Shown one piece after another: positions 14,172 to 22,251 of a DNA stretch of 33,798 bases. A program made the translations under genes and the position numbers. Source of the DNA: an uncultured Clostridia bacterium. GTDB taxonomy: Bacteria > Bacillota > Clostridia > Christensenellales > Borkfalkiaceae. The DNA is taken from positions 1-33,798 of the forward strand of contig CALVHS010000057.1 in the NCBI GenBank assembly GCA_944328665.1, read 5' to 3'. The notes beneath the pieces were generated by a model, which was given only the letters and a program-made list of their open reading frames with translations, ran no database searches and was not told the origin of the DNA. Positions within the stretch are counted from its first letter, which is position 1, and every line of letters starts with the position of its first letter.

Positions 14172-16072
14172 ATCGGAACAAGGCGGAAGGCGCCCTTGCG
14201 GGCGCCGCGGAGAGGAAGGCGGCGGAGCGGATCGTGCGCGAGGTGAAAGAAGATCTCGCCGCCCGTCAGGAACAGCGCCGCCTGCTCGAGCGCGGGTGGG
14301 AACTGTCGATGAATTTTTTGGCGGGAAACCAATATTGCTGCGTGGGGCCGGACGGCGAATTGGAAGAGGAGGCGCCCCGCTATCCGTGGCAGTATAGGCG
14401 GGTGTTCAATCATATCGCGCCCGTCATCGACACGCGCTGCGCCAAGCTCGCGTCCATGCGGCCCGAATTGAGCGTGCGCGCCGCGAGCGACAGGGAGAGC
14501 GATCTGCGCACCGCCAAGGTGGCGGCGAACGTGCTCAAAGCGGTGTGGGAGGAGAATGATTTTGCCGCCGCAGCGGACAAGGCAACGATGTGGAGCGAAA
14601 CGTGCGGCACCTCTTTTTATAAAATTTTTTGGGACGAGCGTGCGGGCAGGCAGATCGGCGTACGGGACGGAAAACCTCTGTTTGAAGGGGGCGTGCGCAT
14701 CGCCGCCCTTTCCCCCTTCGAACTTTATCCGGACGATCTCGGCGGCGAGAGGATAGAGGAGCAAGGCAGCATTCTCCATGCGCGGGCGGTGCGCACGGAC
14801 GAGATCGAGCGCCTGTACGGCGTGCACGTGGCGGGCGGGGACATCCGCGAGTTTTCTTTTGCGCCCCGCTCGGCGCCCCTGCACGCGACCGGCGTTGCCG
14901 GAGGCGTGGACGGGATCGTGCACGACGCGGCTTTGGTCATCGAGCGGTATGTGCGCCCCACGGCGGCGCTGCCCGAAGGCAGGCTGACCGTCGTCGCGGG
15001 GGACGTCCTCGTGCACGACGGGCCGCTGCCGTATTGCAACGGGGCGGGCGGTTCGCGCGCCTTTCCCTTCGTCAAGCAGTGCGCCATCGAACTTTCCGGC
15101 AGCTTTTTCGGAGGGAGCATCGTGGACAGGCTGATCCCCGTTCAACGGGCGTTCAACGCCGTTAAAAACCGCAAACACGAGTTTTTGAATCGCCTGACGA
15201 TGGGCGTCTTGGCGGTAGAGGACGGTTCCGTGGATACGGACGAGCTCGCCGAAGAGGGGCTTGCTCCCGGCAAGATCCTCGTATATCGGCAGGGAGCCAC
15301 CCCTCCGCGCATGCTCGGAGCCGATTCCCTGCCGCCTGATTTCCGCAGCGAGGAAGAGTTTTTGCTGGACGAGTTCACCTTGGTCAGCGGCGTCAGCGAG
15401 ATCAGCTCGAGTTCCGCCAACGGCACCCGCATCACCAGCGCGACGGGGCTGCAGCTGCTCATCGACCTCGACGATACCCGCCTCGCCGTTACGCGGGGGA
15501 GCATCGCCCGCGCCGTGCGCGAAGCGGGCAGGCAGGCGCTCCGCCTCATGCGGCAGTTTGCGGGGCCGCAGCGGCTGATGCGCATGACGGGGGAAGGGGG
15601 CAAGGTGGAGCTGCTCTATTTCGGCGCGAGCGATATCTCTTCGGACGACGTCGTCTTTGAGACGGAGAGCGGCGGCATCCACTCTCCCGCGGAAAACCGT
15701 TCGCTGCTCTACGAGATCTACGATATGGGCTTGCTGTCGGACGAGGACGGAAAAGTCTCCGCCGACACCAAGCGCCGCGTGCTCAACGCGCTCGGCTTCG
15801 GCGGGCTGCAAAACGCCCGCGGGCTCGACGGGCTGCACGCCAACAAGGCCGCGGAGGAAAATCTGCGGCTGCTGACGGAAGAGGTGCCTACGGACGGTTT
15901 TGACGACCACGCGGTGCATATTTACGAACATGTCCGCTTTTTGCTTTCGGACGAATGCGGAGAGCGGGACAAGGTAAAGGCGCGGTTCGAGCGGCACATC
16001 GCCGCGCATCGCAGGGCGGAAAACGCAAAAAAATATCCCGATAAGGAGAAGGAAAATGGAAGAGAAGGATAA
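14168..16072 (+). CDS. Phage portal protein
   Basis: The portal is the dodecameric ring at one capsid vertex through which terminase packs DNA. At 634 residues this is in the size range of the large P22-like portals. It follows terL in the usual order, and its N-terminal region (WELSMNFLAGNQYC, then VFNHIAPVIDTRCAKLASMRPELSV, split as VFNHIAPVIDT and RCAKLASMRPELSV) is typical of such portals: an aromatic/Asn-rich stretch, then a segment in which residues contact the DNA channel. GGSIVDRLIPVQRAFNAVKN (about 317-336) and the SSSSANGTRITSATGLQLLI region are further portal-like landmarks. The start overlaps the previous stop (ATGA) after AGGGGAGGG. The 3' end overlaps the scaffold-like gene by 17 bp. 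No damage to the frame is seen. Confidence 0.85.
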   Translation: MNRNKAEGALAGAAERKAAERIVREVKEDLAARQEQRRLLERGWELSMNFLAGNQYCCVGPDGELEEEAPRYPWQYRRVFNHIAPVIDTRCAKLASMRPELSVRAASDRESDLRTAKVAANVLKAVWEENDFAAAADKATMWSETCGTSFYKIFWDERAGRQIGVRDGKPLFEGGVRIAALSPFELYPDDLGGERIEEQGSILHARAVRTDEIERLYGVHVAGGDIREFSFAPRSAPLHATGVAGGVDGIVHDAALVIERYVRPTAALPEGRLTVVAGDVLVHDGPLPYCNGAGGSRAFPFVKQCAIELSGSFFGGSIVDRLIPVQRAFNAVKNRKHEFLNRLTMGVLAVEDGSVDTDELAEEGLAPGKILVYRQGATPPRMLGADSLPPDFRSEEEFLLDEFTLVSGVSEISSSSANGTRITSATGLQLLIDLDDTRLAVTRGSIARAVREAGRQALRLMRQFAGPQRLMRMTGEGGKVELLYFGASDISSDDVVFETESGGIHSPAENRSLLYEIYDMGLLSDEDGKVSADTKRRVLNALGFGGLQNARGLDGLHANKAAEENLRLLTEEVPTDGFDDHAVHIYEHVRFLLSDECGERDKVKARFERHIAAHRRAENAKKYPDKEKENGREG

Positions 16073-16505
16073 CACGATGCAGGCGCGGGAAGCGGCGCAA
16101 GGGGCGGACGCCCGAGATGAAGAAGGCGCGGCTGCGCCCGCGCCCCTGGGAAAATTCAGGAGCGTCGATGCCCTTATGAACGCCTATAACTCCCTCGAGG
16201 CGGAATTTACCCGCCGCAGCCAAAGGCTCAGGGAGTTGGAGGCGGGGGCGCGGAAAAACGGAGCGGACGCGTCGGGCGAAAACGTACAGCCGGCCGAAGC
16301 GCCCGCACGCTCCGCGACCGAAAACGGCGCGGTCACGGAAGAGACGCGCCGCGCCGTCATCGCCGACTATCTCGCCGCCGTCGCGAGCGGCGTTCCTCCC
16401 GTCATGGCGGGGGGAAGCGGGCGCGTTTCCGCGCCCGCAAACAGGGCGCGCACCATTGAAGAGGCGGGCGCGCTCGCGGCACATCTCATGCAGGACAGGG
16501 GCTGA
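16056..16505 (+). CDS. Scaffold-like phage head assembly protein
   Basis: A 149-residue acidic, Ala/Glu-rich protein between portal and major capsid, the usual place for a scaffold. GKFRSVDALMNAYNSLEAEF followed by TRRSQRLRELE (about residues 29-60) matches a motif common in phage scaffold-type proteins; it predicts a helix and short coiled coil. The middle is low complexity. The C-terminal part has PPVMAGGSGRVSAP and a final helix, which may contact the capsid protein. There is no protease domain, so proheads may mature without a dedicated protease. SD AAGGAG precedes ATG 16056. The function is inferred from position, size and composition. Confidence 0.65.
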   Translation: MEEKDNTMQAREAAQGADARDEEGAAAPAPLGKFRSVDALMNAYNSLEAEFTRRSQRLRELEAGARKNGADASGENVQPAEAPARSATENGAVTEETRRAVIADYLAAVASGVPPVMAGGSGRVSAPANRARTIEEAGALAAHLMQDRG

Positions 16506-16552
16506 CGGCGCCCCGTCCGTACAATCCGGCAATAAGGAGGATCGATTCGGCA

Positions 16553-17716
16553 ATGGTAACCATGACGAGCGCGGACAGCGCGCTCAAAAGCGTATATCTC
16601 GGCGTCGTCGCCGATCAGCTCAACACGGCGGCGAACCCCTTTCTCGCCAAGATCAAACAGTCTACGGCGGACGTCTGGGGCAAGGAGGTGAGGCGGCTCG
16701 CCCGCTACGGCGTCAACGGCGGCGTGGGTGCGGGCACGGAGGACGGCGATCTGCCCGCTTCCGCGTCCGACAATTACGAGCAGTTCGTCACCACTCTCAA
16801 AAACCTCTACGGCACCATCGAGATCAGCGATAAGGCGGTGCGCGCTTCCGCAAACAACGTCGGCGCCTTCGTCGACCTGCTCAACGCGGAGATGGAGGGG
16901 CTGGTGCGCTCTTCTTCTTTCAACTTCGGCAGGATGCTCTTCGGCGACGGCAGCGGCAAACTGGCGTCCGTCGTCTCCGTTTCGGGCACGACGGTCACGG
17001 TGGACAGCGTCAAAAATCTGGTGGAGGGGATGGTCGTCGATTTCCTCGACGAGGGGGAACCCGTCTCCGCGGCGACGGGCAGGCGCATCCTTTCGCTCGA
17101 TCGCGACGCCAAGACGATCGCCGTCTCCGGCGGCGCGCTCACGGGCGTGGCGGCGGACTGCACCCTCTGCGTGCAGGGTTCGAACAACCTCGAACTGACG
17201 GGGTTGGGCGCCATCTTTCAGTCGACGGGTACCCTTTACGGGCTTGACCGCTCCACGCATAAGTGGATGATCCCGTACATGCAGGACAAGGTCGGCACCC
17301 TCACCGAGACGGTCATCCAAAAGGCGATCGACCGCCTCGAAGAGACGGCGGGCAGCCGCGTGGATTTCATCGTCTGCAGTTGGGGCGTCAAGCGAGCCCT
17401 GCAGGAGCTTTTATCCGAAAACAGGCGGAGTATCGACGTGACCGAGCTGGCGGGCGGATACCGTACGATGACATATAACGGCATCCCCGTCGTCGCCGAC
17501 AGGTTTTGCCCCGACGGGACGATGTACCTGCTCGATACGGATGACTTCTGCCTGCACCAGCTGTGTGACTGGAAGTGGCTTGAAGGGGACGACGGCAGGG
17601 TGCTCAAACAAGTGGCGGGCAAGGCGGTGTATACGGCGACCCTCGTCAAATATGCAGACCTGATCTGTACCCGTCCCTGCGGGCAGGCGATGCTTTCGGG
17701 GATCACCGAGGCCTGA
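16553..17716 (+). CDS. HK97-like major capsid protein
   Basis: A 387-residue protein in the place and size class of HK97-fold shell proteins. The N-terminal region (MVTMTSADSALKSVYLGVVA) is followed by an E-loop-like Gly-rich stretch (YGVNGGVGAGTEDGDLP) and GTIEISDKAVRASANNVGAF, as in coat proteins of this type. An inserted small beta domain (about 140-205, with SGTTVTVDSVKNLVEGMVVDF) resembles insertion domains in some phage coats. The C-terminal half has a helix and strand pattern ending in YTATLVKYADLICTRP. No N-terminal delta domain for proteolysis is evident. SD AGGAGG lies 12 nt before ATG 16553, slightly far. A long terminator-like structure follows the stop. The product is probably the most abundant one of the cassette. 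Confidence 0.8.
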   Translation: MVTMTSADSALKSVYLGVVADQLNTAANPFLAKIKQSTADVWGKEVRRLARYGVNGGVGAGTEDGDLPASASDNYEQFVTTLKNLYGTIEISDKAVRASANNVGAFVDLLNAEMEGLVRSSSFNFGRMLFGDGSGKLASVVSVSGTTVTVDSVKNLVEGMVVDFLDEGEPVSAATGRRILSLDRDAKTIAVSGGALTGVAADCTLCVQGSNNLELTGLGAIFQSTGTLYGLDRSTHKWMIPYMQDKVGTLTETVIQKAIDRLEETAGSRVDFIVCSWGVKRALQELLSENRRSIDVTELAGGYRTMTYNGIPVVADRFCPDGTMYLLDTDDFCLHQLCDWKWLEGDDGRVLKQVAGKAVYTATLVKYADLICTRPCGQAMLSGITEA

Positions 17717-17723
17717 TCGCCGG

Positions 17724-17809
17724 GCCGACGGGGGAGAGGGCGGATGCCGGGGCGGTGACGCCCGCGGCATGCACGGACTGCCTTTCGCCCCGCGTCGGCT
17801 CCGTTTTTT
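17724..17809 (+). terminator. Terminator-like double hairpin after the capsid gene
   Basis: An outer stem of GCCGACG-GGGG (17724-17734) with CCCC-G-CGTCGGC (17788-17799) encloses an inner stem, ATGCCGGGGCG (17744-17754) with CGCC-CG-CGGCAT (17759-17770), capped by a GTGA loop of the GNRA type. TTTTTT follows at 17804-17809. It may cut down transcription beyond the capsid gene or protect its mRNA. Confidence 0.5.
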
Positions 17810-17836
17810 CGCGGCGACGCCGCAAAGGAGGCTACG

Positions 17837-18385
17837 ATGAAGGTACGCAAGATCATGGCTTGCGCCGCCGCGCTCGTCGGCAGGCGCGATCTGTGCGACT
17901 GGCTGGAAGGAAAGGGCGGCGTGGATGCAGACGGGCTCTCCCGTGACGCCGAACAGATGCTGCGCTGCTTTAATCTCACGGAGAACGAAGCGGCGCTGGA
18001 CTTTGTTCCGCTCGATCGGGAGGAGGCGCACGTCTCTGAGGGGGTCATCCCTTTTTCCGCGCTGCATGCGCCCCTGCTCGAGGTGGTGTCTGTTCGCTCG
18101 CCCGCGGGCGGCAGGCTGTATTTCAGGACGACGGAGGAGGGCATCGCGGTGCGCCCGGGCGAGGCGATCGTCCGCTATCGTGCCCGCCCTGCCGTCAAGG
18201 GAACGGAGGACGAGGCGGATTTTGCGGGGGGAGAGCGCTTTCTCGCCCTCGGGACCGCCTGCGAATTCGCCTTGATGGAGGGGATGTTCGACCGCGCCGC
18301 AGAACTGGACGTGCGTTATAAGGACGCCCTTGCCGCTGCCGGCAAGAGCCGGGGCGGCAGGATGCGGGAGAGGAGATGGGCATGA
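17837..18385 (+). CDS. Putative head-tail connector or neck protein
   Basis: A 182-residue protein that I cannot name firmly. The N-terminal helical part (MKVRKIMACAAALVGRRDLCDWLE) and LRCFNLTENEAALDFVPLDREE resemble a protein that usually follows the major capsid gene in Clostridia prophages. The central part is beta-rich (VVSVRSPAGGRLYFRTTEEG, IVRYRARP), and the C-terminal helix ALGTACEFALMEGMFDRAAELDVRYKDAL resembles DNA-packaging or connector proteins (gp6/HK97-type). That position and helix suggest a ring that closes the portal. SD AAGGAGG sits 8 nt before ATG 17837. The 3' end overlaps the next start as ATGA. Confidence 0.55.
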   Translation: MKVRKIMACAAALVGRRDLCDWLEGKGGVDADGLSRDAEQMLRCFNLTENEAALDFVPLDREEAHVSEGVIPFSALHAPLLEVVSVRSPAGGRLYFRTTEEGIAVRPGEAIVRYRARPAVKGTEDEADFAGGERFLALGTACEFALMEGMFDRAAELDVRYKDALAAAGKSRGGRMRERRWA

Positions 18386-19677
18386 TGCGTGCAAAAAAGA
18401 GGGCGTTTTCCTCCGCGGGCGGGCTGTATCGGACGGCCGTCGCGGCGGAAGGAGGCAGGCGGACGGGCTTTGCCGCGGAGGCGGGCGGCCTTGTTACGGG
18501 CGGTGCCTTTTTGCCGTATGAAGGGAAGGACGGAAAGTACGTGTTCCCCGCGGGCTGCCTGCCGGAAGAGGTGTATTTTTTGCGTACGTCCTCCGCTTTT
18601 TGTGCGGCGGCGTATGCGGGCGGAAGGATGTATGTCTGCCTCGGCGACGGCGGCGCTTTTACGGCGTCGGATGTGACCTTCGTCCGCGCGCCCGCCTGTG
18701 TGCGCGCTTATGGCGAGGGAGAGCTGCTCATCCTTTCGGACGGGCGGAGCGTCTGCCGGTTCACGCGGGAAGGGCTTTCTTCCTGTGCCGGGATCCCGCC
18801 TTTTACCTGTGCGGGATATGCTTACGACCGCCTGTGGACGGCCGTCGGGGGCGGGGACGCCTGCACCGTCCGCTTTTCCGCCGTCATGGATATTTTTGAC
18901 TTCGACGGGGGCGGCTCCATCGATCTGCCGGACGGGCGCGGGGCGTTGCTTTCGTTCGTAAATGCGGATAACGTATTTTATCTTTTCCGACAATATGGCA
19001 TACAAAAGCTGACGGCGAAGGGGAGAGAGGATGAGTTTATCCTCACCGATGAGGACGGCTCTTCCGAGCGGATCTTCGGCGGCAGCGTCTGTGCGGAGAA
19101 CGGGCGGATGTACTTTCTCTGTGAGGGCGGGCTGTGCGCGTTCGGAGGCAGCGGCGTGCGCCGCCTGTACGAGGGGTTTTCGCCCGTCCTCGTCCCCGGG
19201 GAGGGGGCGCGCGCCGCCGTCTGCGGGGGCAAGATCTTCGTCTCGGCGGACTTCGGCGGCAGGCATGCCGTCGGCGTGTTCCGCGCGGATGGTTCGGACG
19301 GGTATCTGCTGCAGGCGGAGGGGGCGGGGCTCGTCTGTGCGCAGGCGCCGGGCGGGCTGCGCGTCTTTTCCTGCGAAGAGGGGGCGCTTTGCGCCTATTC
19401 GGAGGGGGCGGGCAGTTCGGCGAGTTGGGAAGTTTCTCCTCCTTCGCCGTTCGGCGGGGAGGAAACGGTGCTGGAAGAGCTGTTGTTTTCCGGAGAGGGC
19501 GATTTTGCCGTCGAGGCTGAAAGCGATCGGGGCATGCGCCGCTTCGAATTCGTCTGCCGCGGCACGAAGCGCCTGCGCCCCGCGTTGGCGGGTACCCGCT
19601 TTTCTTTCTCTGTCTTAGCGCGCGGCGGGCGGGCGCGGGTCGCCGGCATGACGGCGGGATATTCCCGCAGGCAATAA
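18382..19677 (+). CDS. Virion-associated beta-propeller-like protein
   Basis: A 431-residue protein almost wholly of short beta strands in repeats of roughly 45-55 residues, for example AYAGGRMYVCLGDGGAFTAS, GEGELLILSDGRSVCRF, VNADNVFYLFRQYGIQKL, ENGRMYFLCEGGLCAFG and CGGKIFVSADFGGRH. This suggests a beta-propeller of about 6-7 blades, followed by a beta-sandwich-like tail (FAVEAESDRGMRRFEFVC). Among known virion proteins the P22 gp10-type hub, which is propeller-shaped, is the nearest idea, but I cannot show homology. It could be a plug, a hub or a receptor binder. ATG 18382 gives an ATGA overlap with the previous stop; ATG 18376 is an alternative closer to the SD GAGAGGAG. Confidence 0.5.
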   Translation: MMRAKKRAFSSAGGLYRTAVAAEGGRRTGFAAEAGGLVTGGAFLPYEGKDGKYVFPAGCLPEEVYFLRTSSAFCAAAYAGGRMYVCLGDGGAFTASDVTFVRAPACVRAYGEGELLILSDGRSVCRFTREGLSSCAGIPPFTCAGYAYDRLWTAVGGGDACTVRFSAVMDIFDFDGGGSIDLPDGRGALLSFVNADNVFYLFRQYGIQKLTAKGREDEFILTDEDGSSERIFGGSVCAENGRMYFLCEGGLCAFGGSGVRRLYEGFSPVLVPGEGARAAVCGGKIFVSADFGGRHAVGVFRADGSDGYLLQAEGAGLVCAQAPGGLRVFSCEEGALCAYSEGAGSSASWEVSPPSPFGGEETVLEELLFSGEGDFAVEAESDRGMRRFEFVCRGTKRLRPALAGTRFSFSVLARGGRARVAGMTAGYSRRQ

Positions 19678-19687
19678 GGAGGGGGAT

Positions 19688-20167
19688 ATGACGCAGGAAG
19701 AGGCGGATAAGATCGCGCAGCGGCTGATCGCGGAAGCGACGAGGCGGAGCGACGTCGAGCGGAGGGCACACGAGAGGGAACTGCACGAAGCCGTCTGCGA
19801 CGCGGCGGCGCGGCGCACGGCGCGCTCTACGATCTTGGCGGGGATCCTGGATTCTCTGAAGGCGGCGTTTGACGACGAGATCGCCCGCATCCAAAGCGAA
19901 CTGGATGAAAAGCTGGACGAACTGTATGCGGATATCTCCCCGGGGACGCCGCCCTCGGGCGATCCGGGCATCGATCCCGACGACGCGCCTTACGAAGTGG
20001 ATTATTCTCTGCCTTTGCGGGAGCGGTACATCGCGGTGCGCGACTATTACCTCTCTTATGAGGATAAGGCGGAAGCGCTCGCCGATCTGCGCGCGGACGA
20101 GATCGCCAAGGACTATCTCGGCAGTTATTACGGCTATGTGCTGCAGCTGCTGATGACGACGGTATGA
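19688..20167 (+). CDS. Coiled-coil protein ending the capsid cassette
   Basis: A 159-residue protein with no family I recognise. Residues 1-90 are a continuous charged helix with heptad-like spacing (IAQRLIAEATRRSD, ILDSLKAAFDDEIARIQSEL, DEKLDELYADI), a likely coiled coil. A Gly/Pro linker (SPGTPPSGDPGIDPDD) leads to a C-terminal helical part, YSLPLRERYIAVRDYYLSYE and YLGSYYGYVLQLL. Such stalk-plus-head layouts occur in fibre, whisker and ejection proteins, but no function can be assigned. It follows the propeller-like gene by 10 bp with a strong SD (AAGGAGGGGG) and is closed by a strong terminator, so it is the last gene of the unit. Confidence 0.6.
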   Translation: MTQEEADKIAQRLIAEATRRSDVERRAHERELHEAVCDAAARRTARSTILAGILDSLKAAFDDEIARIQSELDEKLDELYADISPGTPPSGDPGIDPDDAPYEVDYSLPLRERYIAVRDYYLSYEDKAEALADLRADEIAKDYLGSYYGYVLQLLMTTV

Positions 20168-20177
20168 ATTTTTGTGC

Positions 20178-20217
20178 GGGATGCGCCGTTTGTGCGGCAC
20201 ATCCCTTCTTTTTTTTT
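20178..20217 (+). terminator. Strong intrinsic terminator of the capsid cassette
   Basis: GGGATGCGCCG (20178-20188) pairs with CGGCACATCCC (20195-20205) with a single mismatch, followed by TTCTTTTTTTTT (20206-20217). It lies 11 bp past the last stop and sets the right edge of the transcription unit. Confidence 0.85.
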
Positions 20218-20267
20218 GCTTTTTCGGGGCCGTGAGCGAAAGTTTGGCATAAAATTTTCGGAAAGGC

Positions 20268-20296
20268 TTTACAACGACGCCGATTTATTATATAAT
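20268..20296 (+). promoter_or_regulatory. Sigma-A-type promoter for the membrane-protein pair
   Basis: TTTACA (20268-20273), a 17-bp spacer and a perfect TATAAT (20291-20296). Transcription should begin near 20303. The 75-nt leader has two GC-rich hairpins before the GTG start: GCGGCGC with GCGCCGC around 20309-20330, and GCGGGCG-GAAG-CGCCCGC around 20349-20366. Confidence 0.75.
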
Positions 20297-20377
20297 AAAT
20301 ATGCGGTGCGGCGCCGCGTGTGAGCGCCGCGAGCAAAAAATCGTGCAGCGGGCGGAAGCGCCCGCACGGGACGGATC

Positions 20378-21196
20378 GTGAAATATATTGCCGACGCGCT
20401 CAGATACATGTTCAAAAACTTTATCTTTCTCTTCGCGTTCGCGCTGATCCCGTCCTATTTTTTTGCCATGTCCGTCGATCTGCGCAGCTTGGAGAAGATC
20501 GCAAGCAACCTGCTCGCCGCGGATGTGGACGTCACCTTTGCCACCGTGTTCAACAGCGTTTCCCTCATCAACGGCGCGCGCTGGCCGTTCGGGCTCGTCT
20601 GCCTCGCTTCGATGGCGGTGTGCATGCCCATGCTGCTTGCCTTTATCGAAAAGCATATGCGCATCGGATCGCGCTCCCTCAAGGGGCTGTTCGGGCGCAT
20701 CAACTATAATTTTTTGTCGACGGTGGTGCTCTTATTGCTGGCGCTCGCCGTCTATGAACTGTGGGCGCTGCTCGTTTCCGGCCTGGTCTATGCGTCGATC
20801 CTGCTCTTCGACGGCGCGGCGCGCTTTATCGCCGCGGTCATCGTCGCGGCAGGCATGGTGCTGCTGCTCTCCTATATCTTCATGCAGGTGTGGCTGTGGC
20901 TGCCCTGCCTGCACATCACGGGCTATAGCTATATGGACGCGCTCGCCTTTTCCAGCCAGGCGCTCGGCTCCAACAAAAAACAGCTCTACCTCGCGGTCAT
21001 GCTGCCGTACGTCGCGGGGATGATCTTGATCCTCACGGCGGTGGGCGTGTGCAGCCGCTTCGATATCGTCGTGCCCGTCTTCGTCTTGGTGGAGCTCATC
21101 TTTATTTTGTTGTTTTTATATTTCAACGTGCTCATGTTTACGGCATACTTCGATGCCGCGGGCGAAGAACGCGAAGACCTGAAAAAACATTTCTGA
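20378..21196 (+). CDS. Integral membrane protein of unknown function
   Basis: A 272-residue protein with about six predicted transmembrane helices (near residues 13-31, 70-90, 112-133, 138-170, 206-226 and 233-256). No catalytic or binding motif is apparent. The C-terminus EEREDLKKHF is charged and probably cytoplasmic. The start is GTG at 20378 with only a weak GGGACGGA upstream. It has its own promoter and is followed after 15 bp by a second membrane protein of similar style, so the two may form one complex, perhaps an envelope-assembly or transport component. No family is claimed. Confidence 0.7.
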   Translation: MKYIADALRYMFKNFIFLFAFALIPSYFFAMSVDLRSLEKIASNLLAADVDVTFATVFNSVSLINGARWPFGLVCLASMAVCMPMLLAFIEKHMRIGSRSLKGLFGRINYNFLSTVVLLLLALAVYELWALLVSGLVYASILLFDGAARFIAAVIVAAGMVLLLSYIFMQVWLWLPCLHITGYSYMDALAFSSQALGSNKKQLYLAVMLPYVAGMILILTAVGVCSRFDIVVPVFVLVELIFILLFLYFNVLMFTAYFDAAGEEREDLKKHF

Positions 21197-21211
21197 TTGG
21201 GAGGACGTGCC

Positions 21212-22186
21212 GTGTTTTTCAAAAATGCGTTTCATCTGCTCGTCGACAACTTTTCGCTGAACTATAAATATCTCCTGTATAAGGTCATCATCGGCGTCGT
21301 TTCCGTCGGCCTTGCCGCCGCGCTCATCGTGCCCAACGTCGCCTTTCTCTTCAACAGCGAGCAGCTGCATGCGCTCATCGACCTGATCAAAGAATTTTTG
21401 AAGGCGCTCGTTTCGGGGGATACGGCCTTTTTGGAAGGCTTCCCCGAAGCGTTCAAGGCGAGCGTTTCTGCGCTGTGGCAGCTGATCGTGTCGAGTACGG
21501 GCAGGTTCGTGTTCGTCTTTATCGCCGCCGTCTTTGTCGTCCTTTTGTACCGCTTTTTGGGAGGCATGGGCAATTTTGTGTTCGGCAGCCTCATCGACGA
21601 CAGGATGTCCAGCTACGCCAAGACGACCGTCTCTTCCTCTTTTATCAAAAATCTGGGCAGGGCGGCGCTGTGGCAGGTGATCTATGTGCCTGCTACCTTC
21701 GTCTATGACGTGGCTGTGCTCGCCGTCTGCTATCTCTTTTTTCTCCTTTTGCTGCATATTCTTTCCTCTGCGCTGGTGGCGACTGGCCTGGCGCTCATGC
21801 TCTCCGTCGCCTTGTTTTTGGCGGCGCAGGCGGTCAAATTGACCCTGTTCAACGGCATGGTGCCCGCCATGGTCAGCGACGGAAAAAAACTTTCCGAAGC
21901 GATCCGCCTCGGGCTTGCGCAGGCAAAGGCGCATTTCGGGCCGCTCTTTTCCAGTTATCTCGTCACTTCGCTCATCATCCTCTGCACGAGCGTGGGCGGC
22001 GCCGTAAGTTCGTTCGGCGCGGCGCTCCTTTTGACGGTGCCCATGTCCTTTTTGATGCTCATCTGCATCCAGTTCGTCTCCTACTATACCTTTGAAAGCA
22101 AAAAATATTTCCTCGGCGAGGATAAAATCATCGCGCCGAAGGAAAATAAGGCGGGGGAAGATTTTTACGATAAATTCGATCTGTAA
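21212..22186 (+). CDS. Integral membrane protein of unknown function, second of pair
   Basis: A 324-residue protein with about six hydrophobic helices: one near residue 20 (YKVIIGVVSVGLAAALIVPN), one near 100 (FVFVFIAAVFVVLLYRFLGG), a broad hydrophobic block around 155-210, and two near 255-305. A soluble loop rich in charged residues lies at about 40-85, and there is a hydrophilic C-terminal tail (KYFLGEDKIIAPKENKAGED). The start is set at GTG 21212, which has GGGAGGA at proper spacing; a TTG 15 bp earlier is in frame but lies before the SD. There is no recognised domain. It may be co-transcribed with the phosphoglucomutase 65 bp downstream. Confidence 0.65.
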   Translation: MFFKNAFHLLVDNFSLNYKYLLYKVIIGVVSVGLAAALIVPNVAFLFNSEQLHALIDLIKEFLKALVSGDTAFLEGFPEAFKASVSALWQLIVSSTGRFVFVFIAAVFVVLLYRFLGGMGNFVFGSLIDDRMSSYAKTTVSSSFIKNLGRAALWQVIYVPATFVYDVAVLAVCYLFFLLLLHILSSALVATGLALMLSVALFLAAQAVKLTLFNGMVPAMVSDGKKLSEAIRLGLAQAKAHFGPLFSSYLVTSLIILCTSVGGAVSSFGAALLLTVPMSFLMLICIQFVSYYTFESKKYFLGEDKIIAPKENKAGEDFYDKFDL

Positions 22187-22251
22187 GGCGGCGTGCTGTA
22201 CGCTCGTTCTCGGATAAATATTTCAGGAGGGGACTCCCTCGGAGGTTATAT

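Noticed and set aside
12464..16075. A 1203-codon open frame on minus, antisense to terminase and portal
   Set aside because: It is long only because GC-rich codon use on plus suppresses stops on minus. It has no SD, its composition is Arg/Pro/His-rich, and it covers genes with intact catalytic motifs on plus.
11044..20217. Ordinary complete temperate prophage
   Set aside because: No integrase, repressor, replication, tail, holin or endolysin gene is present between host-type genes, and no flanking direct repeat resembling att sites was noticed by eye.
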